From positions 1 to 37,094 of the forward strand of contig CACYUQ010000020.1 of NCBI GenBank assembly GCA_902777615.1: a stretch of DNA of 37,094 nt, written 5' to 3'. Shown piece after piece: positions 23,361 to 31,603 of this stretch (within the stretch, counting starts at the first letter, position 1; each line of letters opens with the position of its first letter). The notes below the pieces were generated by a model, which worked only from the letters and a program-made list of their open reading frames with translations, was not told the origin of the DNA and made no database searches. The DNA comes from an uncultured Selenomonadaceae bacterium (lineage in GTDB: Bacteria; Bacillota; Negativicutes; Selenomonadales; Selenomonadaceae). The position numbers and the translations under genes were made by a program.

Positions 23361-24338
23361 ATGAAAAAACTTAGCTTCAAAAAGCTCGCCGCACTCTGTG
23401 CGCTGCTTATGCTCGCGACAATCGCTTTGGTCGGCTGCGGCGGAGGCGGCGGTGAAAAGAAGAGCGACAGCAAGAAGTTCATCAACATCGCCACGGGCGG
23501 CACGGCGGGCACTTACTACCCAATCGGCGGCGCGATGGCGGAAATCCTGAACAAGGCGATTCCCGGCATGAACGCCAGCGCCCAGTCCACGGGTGCGTCG
23601 GTGGCGAACATCAATATGCTGAAGGACGGCTCCGTCGATCTCGCCATTGTACAGAACGACCTTACATATTACGCGTCCAACGGCACCGAAATGTTCAAGG
23701 ATAAAAAGGTAGATAATCTGCGCGGTATCGCGACGCTGTATCCCGAAACCTGCCAGATCGTGACGCTGGCGGACAGCGGCATCGAGACCGTAGCGGACTT
23801 CCGCGGTCGTCGCGTGGCTGTCGGCGCAGCGGGCAGCGGCACCGAAGCGAACGCGCGCCAGATCATGGAAGCCTACGGCGTGACCTATGGCGATATTTCG
23901 GTGCAGTACCTCTCCTTCGGCGAAGCGGCAAGCGCGCTGAAGGACGGCAATGTGGACGTGGCCTTTGTCACGGCCGGTTATCCGACGGCGGCAATCCAGG
24001 ACATCGCATCCCAGCGCAAAGTGCGCCTGATTCCGGTAGATGCCGCGCAGGCGGATATGATGATTGCGAAATACCCGTTCTACACGAAGACGAAAATCCC
24101 TGCGGGCACTTACGCCGGCTTTGATACAGACGTTCCCGCCGTATCGGTCATGGCGATGCTCGTCACGACGGACAAGATGGACGACGCGCTGGGCGGCGAA
24201 ATCACCAAGGCGCTCTTCACGAACCTTGACCGCCTGCAAGCCGCACACTCGGTCGGCAAGCTGATCACGAAGGAAGGCGCGACAAACGGCATGTCCGTCA
24301 AGATGAACGGCGGCGCGGAGAAGTTCTTCAAGAAATGA
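23361..24338 (+). CDS. TAXI-family TRAP transporter solute-binding lipoprotein
   Basis: The 325-residue protein has a lipoprotein signal with LVGC (lipid cysteine C26) and the TAXI signature: INIATGGTAGTYYPIGGAMAEILN near the N-terminus, then LKDGSVDLAIVQND and GRRVAVGAAGSGTEANARQI. It captures the substrate outside the membrane and delivers it to the fused permease encoded two genes downstream. TAXI proteins are linked to glutamate, succinate or other carboxylates, but the ligand here is unknown. GGGAGGA precedes the ATG. Its stop overlaps the DUF1850 start by four bases. Confidence 0.94.
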   Translation: MKKLSFKKLAALCALLMLATIALVGCGGGGGEKKSDSKKFINIATGGTAGTYYPIGGAMAEILNKAIPGMNASAQSTGASVANINMLKDGSVDLAIVQNDLTYYASNGTEMFKDKKVDNLRGIATLYPETCQIVTLADSGIETVADFRGRRVAVGAAGSGTEANARQIMEAYGVTYGDISVQYLSFGEAASALKDGNVDVAFVTAGYPTAAIQDIASQRKVRLIPVDAAQADMMIAKYPFYTKTKIPAGTYAGFDTDVPAVSVMAMLVTTDKMDDALGGEITKALFTNLDRLQAAHSVGKLITKEGATNGMSVKMNGGAEKFFKK

Positions 24339-24865
24339 GCTTTCCAGAGAAGTTTTGCAAAGAACGGGCGCTGTGCGGCGCCCGCTTCTTTTTGCTCTTG
24401 TCGTTTTTCTTGCTTTTAGCGGCACTTCTAGTTTTCCTTTGGGCGATGACGCGTCCCCGCATCGTCGTTCTCAGTGAAAGCGGCGTGCTCACGTCCTGCC
24501 CCGCCGACGCGGGAACGGAATTTTCGACGCGCTTCATCCATTCCGTACAGAAAACGCCGGTGGAGGAATTTTTCACGGTGAACGAAACGCTGGACGGCTT
24601 TATCCTGCGACGGACGCGCTACCAATCCTTTGGCGTCGGGCTTCCTTTTCTCACGACGGACGGCTCTTTTCGTCGTGAAGGCGACGTGTTCATCATGGAC
24701 AATATGAACCGCCCGATGCGCGAAATTGACCTGCGGCCCGGCGTATCGACGGAACTGACCCTTTTCCTCCCTCATGAAACGGTTCCTCTTTACGACCATG
24801 TCCCCCTCGGAAGTCTCGTCCGCGTCGCGATCATGCCCCGCTGGCGAATCTGGCTGAACCTATAG
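24335..24865 (+). CDS. DUF1850 protein of TAXI-TRAP operon
   Basis: The 176-residue protein has one membrane span (about 17-38) and a DUF1850 domain in the rest, with FSTRFIHSVQKTPVEEFFTV and RYQSFGVGLPFLTTDG. DUF1850 genes nearly always sit between the binding protein and the 4TM/12TM permease of TAXI-TRAP systems, so the protein is presumed an accessory subunit, but its function is not known. The gene is coupled by an ATGA overlap to the binding-protein gene and ends 37 bases before the permease gene, with TAG as stop codon. Confidence 0.85.
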   Translation: MSFPEKFCKERALCGARFFLLLSFFLLLAALLVFLWAMTRPRIVVLSESGVLTSCPADAGTEFSTRFIHSVQKTPVEEFFTVNETLDGFILRRTRYQSFGVGLPFLTTDGSFRREGDVFIMDNMNRPMREIDLRPGVSTELTLFLPHETVPLYDHVPLGSLVRVAIMPRWRIWLNL

Positions 24866-24902
24866 GATACGAATCTCATTTCCCGGAAAGGTTTGAATTG
24901 AT

Positions 24903-26828
24903 ATGAATACCGACGACAAACACAAACAGCTCGCGGAAGACGCGCTGAAAAAATACGACAAGGAGTCAAACGCCTTGGAGCATACGGGCTTCATGGCGAA
25001 ATTCGTCTCCGCGCTGGCCATCGCCTTTTCGATGTTCCAGCTCTACACGGCGATATTCGGCGTGCTCGACGCGCAACTCCAGCGCGCCATTCATCTCGGC
25101 TTTGGCCTCGCGCTGGTCTATCTTCTCTATCCGACCCGCCGCGCATGGTCCAAGGGCGGCGTGCATCCGATTGATCTGGCGTTGGCATTTCTCGGTGCGG
25201 CGGCGCCTGCCTATCTCGTCATTGAGTACAAAGAACTGGTGCTTCGCGCCGGTACCGTCACGCAAACGGACTTTTTCGTCGGGCTCGTCGGCGTGCTGCT
25301 GGTCATCGAAGCGACGCGGCGCGTAGTCGGCATCCCGATGGTCTGCGTCGTTCTGCTGTTCCTCACATACGCGTTCCTTGGGCCGGAAATGCCCGGCGTA
25401 CTCGCCCATCGCGGCCTAACGCCCCAACAGCTTGTCGGCCACCTGTTCTTCACGACGGAAGGCATTTTTGGCATTCCGCTGGGCGTGTCCTCGACTTTTA
25501 TTTTCCTGTTTATCCTGTTCGGCGCGTATCTCGAATCCACGGGACTCGGCAAATTCTTTATCGACTTGGCGAACGCGATTGCCGGCTGGGCCAGCGGCGG
25601 CCCAGCGAAGGTCGCGGTACTTTCCAGCGGGCTCATGGGCACGGTGTCCGGCAGCTCCGTCGCGAACGTGGCGGGCACGGGCAGCTTCACGATCCCGATG
25701 ATGAAAAAACTCGGCTATGACAAGGAATTCGCGGGCGCAGTCGAGGCGGCAGCCTCCACCGGCGGGCAATTGATGCCGCCGGTCATGGGCGCGGCAGCGT
25801 TCCTGATGGCGGAATTTGTCGGCGTTCCTTACGTGGAAATCGTAAAAGCGGCCATCATTCCCGCCGTGCTCTATTTCACCGGTGTCTGGCTCGGCGTCCA
25901 TTTCGAAGCGAAACGCAAAGGGCTGAAAGGCATTCCCCGGGAAGAACTCCCCAAAGCGTGGGACATTTTCCGTGAGCGCGGCCACCTGGCGCTGCCGTTG
26001 GTCGTGATCATCTATCTGTTGGTCTCGGGCTACACGCCAATGCGCGCTGCGCTGTTCGCTATCGTGTTGTCGATTCTCGCGTCGAGCCTGCGCGCTTCCA
26101 CGCGCATGAAACCGATGGACATCGTGAACGGGCTGGAAAACGGCGCAAAATCCGTACTCGGCGTACTCGTCGCCTGCGCCTCGGCCGGCATCATCATCGG
26201 CGTCGTCACGAAGACCGGCGTCGGATTGAAACTCGCTTCCGCGCTTCTCTCTTTCGCGGGCGGCTTGATCCTCCCAACGATGTTCTTCACGATGATCACC
26301 GCGTTGCTCCTCGGCATGGGCGTCCCGACAACCGCGAACTATGTCATCACTTCGACGATTGCCGCGCCCGCTTTGGTGCAGATGGGAATCCCGGTACTGG
26401 CGGCGCACATGTTCGTATTCTACTTCGGCATCATCGCCGACGTGACGCCCCCCGTTGCCCTCGCCGCCTACGCGGGCGCGGCCATCAGCGGCGGCAACGC
26501 GCTAAAGACCGGCGTCAACGCCTCGAAGCTCGCGATTGCCGCGTTCATCATTCCGTACATTTTCGTACTGTCTCCGGTCATCCTGATGATTGATGCGACG
26601 CCGCTGGCTCTCATCCAAACGCTTGTCACCGCGATGATTGGCATGATCGCGCTGTCTTCGTCCCTGATCGGTCATCTCGTCACCGACATGAATATTCCGG
26701 AGCGCGTCCTGTTATTCGGCGGCGGCCTTCTGATGATTATCCCCGGCGCGGCTACGGATCTCGGCGGTCTTGCGATTTTCGCGCTGTCCGTGCTCCTGCA
26801 AAAGCGGCGGCAAAAAAGCGAGCCGTAA
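24903..26828 (+). CDS. TRAP transporter fused permease (4TM-12TM, TAXI type)
   Basis: The 641-residue protein merges the small (DctQ-like) and large (DctM-like) TRAP subunits. After a charged N-terminus of about 30 residues come four hydrophobic spans, then about twelve more. The conserved SGSSVANVAGTGSFTIPMMKKLGY region lies near residue 250, and GMGVPTTANYVITSTIAAPAL, the DctM substrate/sodium site signature, near 472. Such transporters import organic acids using a sodium gradient with the TAXI binding protein. AAAGG precedes the start. It is the last gene of the operon, followed by a strong hairpin. Confidence 0.94.
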   Translation: MNTDDKHKQLAEDALKKYDKESNALEHTGFMAKFVSALAIAFSMFQLYTAIFGVLDAQLQRAIHLGFGLALVYLLYPTRRAWSKGGVHPIDLALAFLGAAAPAYLVIEYKELVLRAGTVTQTDFFVGLVGVLLVIEATRRVVGIPMVCVVLLFLTYAFLGPEMPGVLAHRGLTPQQLVGHLFFTTEGIFGIPLGVSSTFIFLFILFGAYLESTGLGKFFIDLANAIAGWASGGPAKVAVLSSGLMGTVSGSSVANVAGTGSFTIPMMKKLGYDKEFAGAVEAAASTGGQLMPPVMGAAAFLMAEFVGVPYVEIVKAAIIPAVLYFTGVWLGVHFEAKRKGLKGIPREELPKAWDIFRERGHLALPLVVIIYLLVSGYTPMRAALFAIVLSILASSLRASTRMKPMDIVNGLENGAKSVLGVLVACASAGIIIGVVTKTGVGLKLASALLSFAGGLILPTMFFTMITALLLGMGVPTTANYVITSTIAAPALVQMGIPVLAAHMFVFYFGIIADVTPPVALAAYAGAAISGGNALKTGVNASKLAIAAFIIPYIFVLSPVILMIDATPLALIQTLVTAMIGMIALSSSLIGHLVTDMNIPERVLLFGGGLLMIIPGAATDLGGLAIFALSVLLQKRRQKSEP

Positions 26829-26843
26829 AACAGCAGAACGAAA

Positions 26844-26880
26844 GAACCGCGCCCCTGTTCCGGACACGGGGGCGCGGTTC
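26844..26880 (+). terminator. Terminator after TRAP operon
   Basis: GAACCGCGCCCC and GGGGCGCGGTTC form a very stable 12-bp stem. The T-run that follows is short (CCTTTAT), so some readthrough into the hydrolase gene starting four bases later is possible. Confidence 0.8.
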
Positions 26881-26884
26881 CTTT

Positions 26885-27883
26885 ATGAAAGAGATGATCA
26901 GATTGAAAAAAGAATGGAAAAAAACACTCTTGACCGTCTCCGTGACCGCGGTGATAACCATACTACTGACGACGACGGCACTTTGTGCGGGCGTCGCTTA
27001 CCTCGTTGGAAGCTTCTTCGTCGATATGGCCCTTCGGCGCGGCACGGCAACGAACCCTGACGCGCCCCCTGCCGTATTTCGCAGCGCTATCGAGGGAAAC
27101 GGGCAAAACATCCTTTCCGCGTCAAAGCCGGAATTTGCTTCCGAGGATTGGACGATCCAGTCCTTCGACGGACTTTCCCTCTGCGCAACACACCTCAAGC
27201 CGAAAAAGAGCAGCCATCGTTGGGTGCTCCTGCTTCACGGATATGGGCTTTCAAAAGAACATGCATGGCATTACTCGAAAGAATACCTGACCCGCGACTA
27301 CCATGTCGTAACGCCCGATTTGCGTGCCTGCGGCGACAGTGAAGGACAGTACATCACCATGGGAGCGCTGGAGGCGAAAGATGTAGCGGACTGGGCGCGC
27401 CGCATCGCGGAAAAAGATCCGCAATCGCGCATCGTACTGCACGGTGTCTCGATGGGCGCGGCAGCGGTCATGCTTGCGGAGGGTGAAGACCTGCCGAAAA
27501 ACGTCGTTGCCGTCGTCGAGGACAGCGGCTATGCCGACGTATATTCTCTGTTTGCAGTGGAGATCGACAAAATCTTGTCGATGCCGGCCTATCCGCTTCT
27601 TGACTTCGTCGACCTGATATGCGAGCACCGCGCCGGCTTTTCCTTCCGCAAGGCAAAACCTTTGGATACTGTCCGCCAATCGAAACTGCCGACACTCTTC
27701 ATCCACGGCACGGCAGATCGGCTCGTCCCCTTCGACATGATGAAACAGCTCTACGATGCTTCTCCTTCGTTCTCAAAAGAAAAACTCGTCATCGACAAAA
27801 TCGGCCACGGCGCGCTTTACCAAGCAAAAAACTACTTCCCTACCGTCCTCGCATTCACGGACAAGTGGACGGGAAGCAAATGA
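26885..27883 (+). CDS. Membrane-anchored alpha/beta hydrolase
   Basis: The 332-residue protein has an N-terminal membrane span (about 15-45), then an alpha/beta hydrolase domain. The oxyanion HGYG lies near residue 118, the nucleophile elbow HGVSMG near 186-191 (serine about 189), the acid D in HGTADRLVPFD near 276, and the histidine in KIGHGALY near 306. It resembles the BEM46/YqkD-like group of putative serine esterases or peptidases acting outside the membrane. The substrate is unknown. The start is uncertain: the ATG at 26885 sits in a terminator hairpin flank without a good ribosome site, and a second ATG at 26894 is possible. Confidence 0.85.
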   Translation: MKEMIRLKKEWKKTLLTVSVTAVITILLTTTALCAGVAYLVGSFFVDMALRRGTATNPDAPPAVFRSAIEGNGQNILSASKPEFASEDWTIQSFDGLSLCATHLKPKKSSHRWVLLLHGYGLSKEHAWHYSKEYLTRDYHVVTPDLRACGDSEGQYITMGALEAKDVADWARRIAEKDPQSRIVLHGVSMGAAAVMLAEGEDLPKNVVAVVEDSGYADVYSLFAVEIDKILSMPAYPLLDFVDLICEHRAGFSFRKAKPLDTVRQSKLPTLFIHGTADRLVPFDMMKQLYDASPSFSKEKLVIDKIGHGALYQAKNYFPTVLAFTDKWTGSK

Positions 27884-27993
27884 TTTTGCCTATGGCAAAA
27901 TTTGAACTACTGCGTTATGACAAGACGCTTTTCGTCTTGTCGAAACGCTTGAAGAAGATTTTGCCTATGGCAAAATTTGAACTACTGCGTTAT
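27882..27993 (+). repeat. Exact 37-bp direct repeat with internal hairpins before hydG
   Basis: The same 37 bases occur at 27882-27918 and 27957-27993, each beginning with the ATTTTGC-CTATG-GCAAAAT palindrome and ending CTACTGCGTTAT. Between them lies GACAAGACG-CTTTT-CGTCTTGTC. The second copy ends in a TATAAT and forms the hydG promoter; in the first the -10 is broken (TTATGA). The first copy starts inside the stop codon of the hydrolase gene. Confidence 0.85.
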
Positions 27994-27996
27994 AAT
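27967..27996 (+). promoter_or_regulatory. Promoter of hydG
   Basis: TATAAT (27991-27996) preceded by the palindrome right arm over the -35 area (ATGGCA, 27967-27972, 18 bases spacing), 26 bases before the hydG start. It parallels the lgt promoter at 32136-32176. Confidence 0.6.
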
Positions 27997-28021
27997 ATCC
28001 CGCAAGATGGGGGGATTTTTT

Positions 28022-29452
28022 ATGGACACCGTTAAATATGATCCGAAATCATTGCACGCCGAGGAGTTCATCCACCACGGCGAAATCATGGACACCCTCG
28101 CCTATGCCGAGGAAAATAAAACGAACCGCGCGCTGATCGAGGGACTCCTGGATCGCGCTGTCGACTGCAAAGGACTGACGCACCGCGAAGCAGCGGTACT
28201 GCTTGCCTGCGAATTACCCGATCTGAACGAGAAAATGTTCTCGCTGGCGAAAAAAATCAAGGAAGAGCTGTACGGGCAGCGCATCGTACTGTTCGCGCCG
28301 CTGTATCTGTCGAACTATTGTATCAACAGCTGCGTCTATTGCCCGTACCACGCGAAAAACAAGAACATTCGCCGAAAAAAACTGACGCAGGAGGAAATCC
28401 GCCGCGAGGTCATCGCGCTCCAGGATATGGGGCACAAGCGGCTTGCGCTGGAAACCGGCGAGGACCCGGTGAACAATCCGATTGAATACGTGCTGGAAAG
28501 CATCAAGACGATTTACTCCATCAAGCACAAAAACGGCGCGATTCGCCGCGTGAACGTCAACATCGCCGCGACGACCGTGGAAAATTACCGCCGCCTGAAG
28601 GAAGCGGGCATCGGCACCTATATCCTCTTTCAGGAAACGTACCACAAAGAGAACTACGAAAAGCTGCACCCGGCGGGGCCGAAGCACGACTACGCATGGC
28701 ACACCGAGGCGATGGACCGCGCGATGGAAGGCGGCATCGACGACGTGGGCTGCGGCGTACTGTTCGGACTGAATCTCTACCGCTACGACTTCGTCGGACT
28801 GCTGATGCACGCCGAGCACCTCGAAGCCGTGCATGGCGTTGGGCCGCACACGATCAGCGTGCCGCGCATCCGCCCCGCCGACGACATCGACCCCGCCTCA
28901 TTCTCCAATGCCATCGACGACGACACCTTCGCGAAACTCGTCGCAGTCATCCGCATCGCCGTGCCGTACACGGGCATGATCGTCTCGACCCGTGAATCCC
29001 AAGAAAGCCGCGAGCGCGTGCTTGACCTTGGCATCTCGCAGATTTCCGGCGCGTCCTGCACCAGCGTTGGCGGCTATGAGAAAAAGGAGCGGCCCGAGGA
29101 AAATTCTGCGCAATTCGACGTGAACGACACGCGGACACTGGACGAAGTCGTAGAGTGGCTCTTGGATCTCGGCTATGTGCCGAGCTTCTGCACGGCCTGC
29201 TACCGTGCGGGACGCACCGGCGACCGCTTCATGGCGCTCTGCAAGAGCGGGCAGATCAAAAACTGCTGCCTGCCCAACGCGCTGATGACGCTGAAAGAAT
29301 ATCTGGAAGATTACGCCAGCGAAGAGACGCAGAAAAAAGGCGAAGCGGTCATCAAGGCGCAGATGGAAGAAATCCCCAGCCCCGCCGTTCGAGCGAAAGC
29401 CGCTGAATACTTAAAAGAACTTCACGACGGCATGAGGGATTTCCGGTTTTAA
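28022..29452 (+). CDS. hydG: [FeFe]-hydrogenase maturase HydG
   Basis: The 476-residue radical SAM enzyme cleaves tyrosine to make the CO and CN ligands of the hydrogenase H-cluster. The SAM cluster motif CX3CX2C is C100-INS-C104-VY-C107, and the C-terminal domain has the HydG-specific CX2C-X22-C motif (C390, C393, C416) binding the auxiliary cluster on which the Fe(CO)(CN) unit forms. LETGEDPVNN is another HydG hallmark. The presence of the C-terminal motif separates it from ThiH, its paralogue. GGGGGGA lies seven bases before the ATG at 28022; a longer frame begins upstream but includes the promoter. HydE, HydF and the hydrogenase are not in the window. Confidence 0.96.
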   Translation: MDTVKYDPKSLHAEEFIHHGEIMDTLAYAEENKTNRALIEGLLDRAVDCKGLTHREAAVLLACELPDLNEKMFSLAKKIKEELYGQRIVLFAPLYLSNYCINSCVYCPYHAKNKNIRRKKLTQEEIRREVIALQDMGHKRLALETGEDPVNNPIEYVLESIKTIYSIKHKNGAIRRVNVNIAATTVENYRRLKEAGIGTYILFQETYHKENYEKLHPAGPKHDYAWHTEAMDRAMEGGIDDVGCGVLFGLNLYRYDFVGLLMHAEHLEAVHGVGPHTISVPRIRPADDIDPASFSNAIDDDTFAKLVAVIRIAVPYTGMIVSTRESQESRERVLDLGISQISGASCTSVGGYEKKERPEENSAQFDVNDTRTLDEVVEWLLDLGYVPSFCTACYRAGRTGDRFMALCKSGQIKNCCLPNALMTLKEYLEDYASEETQKKGEAVIKAQMEEIPSPAVRAKAAEYLKELHDGMRDFRF

Positions 29453-29460
29453 AAAATTCT

Positions 29461-29520
29461 GCGGTAAGAAAATCCAGAAATCAAAAATCTGATTTCCTGA
29501 TTTTCTTACCGCAACTTTTT
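29461..29520 (+). terminator. Terminator after hydG
   Basis: GCGGTAAGAAAATC and GATTTTCTTACCGC form a 14-bp stem capped by a second hairpin, followed by AACTTTTTC. It starts eight bases past the hydG stop. Confidence 0.88.
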
Positions 29521-29559
29521 CTTTGTGCGAAAGAAAAACAGAAAAAAGGAGTTGGTTCG

Positions 29560-29796
29560 TTGACCGTCGAGGAATATACGGAAATCTGCCTGCGCTTTGC
29601 CGAAGACACGAAAAACGACGGCACGCTGGACGACGGACGATTTTTCGTCACCTACCGCGGTGGCTGGATGTCAAGCTGCGACAACGCGCATGGCGGCATA
29701 GGCGTGCGCTGGGCATTCGGCAAAAGCGAATCGGAAATCCGCCGCCTCGCGCCGCAGAAATATCGGGAATGGATGGGAATGAACAAGAAGCAATGA
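29560..29796 (+). CDS. Hypothetical small protein
   Basis: A 78-residue frame starts at TTG (29560), nine bases after AAAGGAG, and ends just before a strong terminator. The product (MTVEEYTEICLRFAEDTKND, later YRGGWMSSCDNAHGGIGVRW, ending KYREWMGMNKKQ) is polar and soluble with no recognised domain. The good ribosome site, tight fit between two terminators and C/G third positions support a real gene. A competing frame over 29523-29822 is arginine-rich and unlikely. Function is not known. Confidence 0.6.
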   Translation: MTVEEYTEICLRFAEDTKNDGTLDDGRFFVTYRGGWMSSCDNAHGGIGVRWAFGKSESEIRRLAPQKYREWMGMNKKQ

Positions 29797-29797
29797 C

Positions 29798-29838
29798 AGC
29801 AAGACGCCCCGCGCAACCATAGCGCGGGGCGTCTTGCT
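29798..29838. terminator. Bidirectional terminator between the small gene and folK
   Basis: AGCAAGACGCCCCGCGC and GCGCGGGGCGTCTTGCT are perfect 17-bp arms with a seven-base loop. The plus side runs into TATTTTC. It lies two bases past the small gene and six bases past the folK stop on the other strand. Confidence 0.88.
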
Positions 29839-29843
29839 TATTT

Positions 29844-30353
29844 TCACCATATAAAGGATGGCGCAACGCGCGTCACGCCTTCATTTCCTGCAATTATTTT
29901 CCATGCCTCGATTGTCTTTCCCTTGACGACAAGCCCGGGGGCGATTTCCGCCATCGGTACGAGAACGAATGCCCGCTCCAGCATGTACGGATGCGGCAAC
30001 GTAAGCGTTGGAGTGTTGCGCTCAACGCCTTCGATATGCACAATGTCAATGTCGATGGTACGAGCGCCCCAATGTTCGTGACGCACGCGCCCCAGATCAT
30101 TTTCCACCGTTTGTGCCAACTCCAAAAGCGCCTCCGGCGAAAGCGTCGTGCGCAAAGAGACGGCAATATTCAAGAATCTCGGTTGATCCGTTTTCCCCCA
30201 AGGCTCTGTCTCGTAAAGCGGCGAAACAGCGCACAGCTCCACGCCGTCCTCCGCCGCCAAACGCTTCACTGCCTCGCGAAGCGTTTCCTCACGGTTCCCG
30301 AGATTCGCGCCGAGGCTCAAATAAGCGGTGCGAGATTCATCCACGTTATTCAC
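29844..30353 (-). CDS. folK: 2-amino-4-hydroxy-6-hydroxymethyldihydropteridine pyrophosphokinase
   Basis: The 169-residue enzyme transfers pyrophosphate from ATP to hydroxymethyl-dihydropterin, the step before dihydropteroate synthase. Signature parts are AYLSLGANLGNREETL, SPLYETEPWGKTDQPRFLNIAV, and RVRHEHWGARTIDIDIVHI with the metal-binding DxD (D-I-D). LPHPYMLERAFVLVPMAEIAP closes the active site. It starts with GTG overlapping the last codons of folB and is the last gene of the folP-folB-folK operon. Confidence 0.95.
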   Translation of the reverse strand: MNNVDESRTAYLSLGANLGNREETLREAVKRLAAEDGVELCAVSPLYETEPWGKTDQPRFLNIAVSLRTTLSPEALLELAQTVENDLGRVRHEHWGARTIDIDIVHIEGVERNTPTLTLPHPYMLERAFVLVPMAEIAPGLVVKGKTIEAWKIIAGNEGVTRVAPSFIW

Positions 30354-30720
30354 TTTTGGGACGCGTCCGACGGATCGTCACCGCCGCGTCGGCGAATTTT
30401 CCGGGAATCGGCGCATAAGGTTTATGCACGGTAATCCGCAGCCGCTCAATGATCGGATGCCGGGTGAACAGCACTTCGGCGATGCGCTCCGCCACCGCCT
30501 CCAGCAGCGTGAACGGTTCCCCCTCAACGATAGCGCGCGTCTCGGAAAAAACGTCCGCGTAATTCACCGTCTTGTTCAGGTCGTCAGACTTGCCCGCCGG
30601 GCCAAGGTCCAGGTACATTGCCACATCGACGTAGAATCGCTGCCCGATCGCGCGTTCCTCCTTCTGGCAACCGTGATACCCGAAAAACTCCATGCCCACC
30701 AATTCCACTTTGTCCACCAT
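30346..30720 (-). CDS. folB: Dihydroneopterin aldolase
   Basis: The 124-residue enzyme splits dihydroneopterin to hydroxymethyl-dihydropterin and glycolaldehyde. It begins MVDKVELVGMEFFGYHGCQKEERAIGQRFYVDV, containing the substrate-binding FGYHG and the EE pair, and continues TVNYADVFSETRAIVEGEPFTLLEAVAERIA, then VTVHKPYAPIPG-like RITVHKPYAPIPG with the catalytic lysine. The start at 30720 has AAAGGAG eight bases before it; a longer frame overlaps folP. It lies between folP and folK, as in the Bacillus folate operon. Confidence 0.95.
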   Translation of the reverse strand: MVDKVELVGMEFFGYHGCQKEERAIGQRFYVDVAMYLDLGPAGKSDDLNKTVNYADVFSETRAIVEGEPFTLLEAVAERIAEVLFTRHPIIERLRITVHKPYAPIPGKFADAAVTIRRTRPKSE

Positions 30721-30739
30721 GATACCGCTCCTTTCCGTT

Positions 30740-31591
30740 TTACGAATCCAATATTGCATCCGCCATGCGGCACATTCGCACCATCGGCTTCACATCATGC
30801 ACACGCACGATGCCCGCCCCCGACGCAATGCCCAGCACCGTCGCCGCGCCCGTGGCCTCCATCCGCTCCTCGACGGGAAGCCCCAGTGCCGCGCCGATGA
30901 AGCTCTTGCGGCTCGCGCCGAGCAAAATCGGCCATTCCGCATCATCCCACGATGAAAGCTCTGCCAATCGGCGCAATACGACGAGATTGTCCTCCGCCGT
31001 CTTGCCGAACCCGATGCCCGGGTCGAGAATCAATTTCTCCGGCCCCACGCCTGCCGCCTGTGCGATGCGTCGACTCTCGTGAAAAAAACGCTTCATCGTC
31101 TCGATGATGTCTTTTTCGTAGACCGTACCTGCTTGATTGTGCATCACGACCACGGGCAAATCATATCTTGCCGCGACCTTCGCCATCTCTCCCGGTTCCT
31201 CGGCGTATTGCAGCCCCCAAATATCATTGAGAAGATGGACGCCCATTGCCGCCGCCATCCCCGCCGTCTCCGCCTTGAACGTATCGACGGACACGGGCAC
31301 AGAAATCTCCGGCAGCAGCGCTTCGAGAAACGGCCGCAGCCGCTCCATCTCTTCCGCCGCCGACATCGGCACGAATCCAGGCCGGGACGATTCCGCGCCG
31401 ACATCAATGATATCCGCGCCGTCCGCAATCATCTGCTTCGCATGGCGCAGCGCTTTGTCCGGCGTGTTCCAAGAGCCGCCGTCGGAAAACGAATCCGGCG
31501 TCACGTTCAGAATTCCCATCACCAGCGTCCGTTCCCCAAGAACAAGACTCTTTCCGTCCCGAAAATGGTATTCGCGCCGTGCTCGCTCCAT
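30740..31591 (-). CDS. folP: Dihydropteroate synthase
   Basis: The 283-residue TIM barrel condenses p-aminobenzoate with hydroxymethyl-dihydropterin pyrophosphate and is the sulfonamide target. Motifs: MGILNVTPDSFSDGG, DIIDVGAESSRPG, VSVDTFKAETA, LLNDIWG, LDPGIGFGKTAEDNLVVLRRL, LLGASRKSFIGA and VRVHDVKP. All canonical loop residues seem intact. The start at 31591 (MERARR) is favoured because AAGGATGG lies upstream at proper spacing; the ATG at 31603 has none. It heads the folate operon, after a leader of more than 250 bases with several hairpins. Confidence 0.95.
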   Translation of the reverse strand: MERARREYHFRDGKSLVLGERTLVMGILNVTPDSFSDGGSWNTPDKALRHAKQMIADGADIIDVGAESSRPGFVPMSAAEEMERLRPFLEALLPEISVPVSVDTFKAETAGMAAAMGVHLLNDIWGLQYAEEPGEMAKVAARYDLPVVVMHNQAGTVYEKDIIETMKRFFHESRRIAQAAGVGPEKLILDPGIGFGKTAEDNLVVLRRLAELSSWDDAEWPILLGASRKSFIGAALGLPVEERMEATGAATVLGIASGAGIVRVHDVKPMVRMCRMADAILDS

Positions 31592-31603
31592 TTTATATCC
31601 CAT

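Noticed and set aside
23340-24425. 361-residue minus-strand frame opposite the TAXI protein
   Set aside because: Arginine- and histidine-rich antisense of a clear lipoprotein gene; typical false frame in GC-rich DNA.
25416-26408. 330-residue minus-strand frame opposite the TRAP permease
   Set aside because: Antisense of transmembrane segments, low-complexity charged product, no start signal.
28022-29452. ThiH (tyrosine lyase of thiamine synthesis) instead of HydG
   Set aside because: The C-terminal CX2C-X22-C auxiliary cluster motif is specific to HydG, and no thi genes are nearby.
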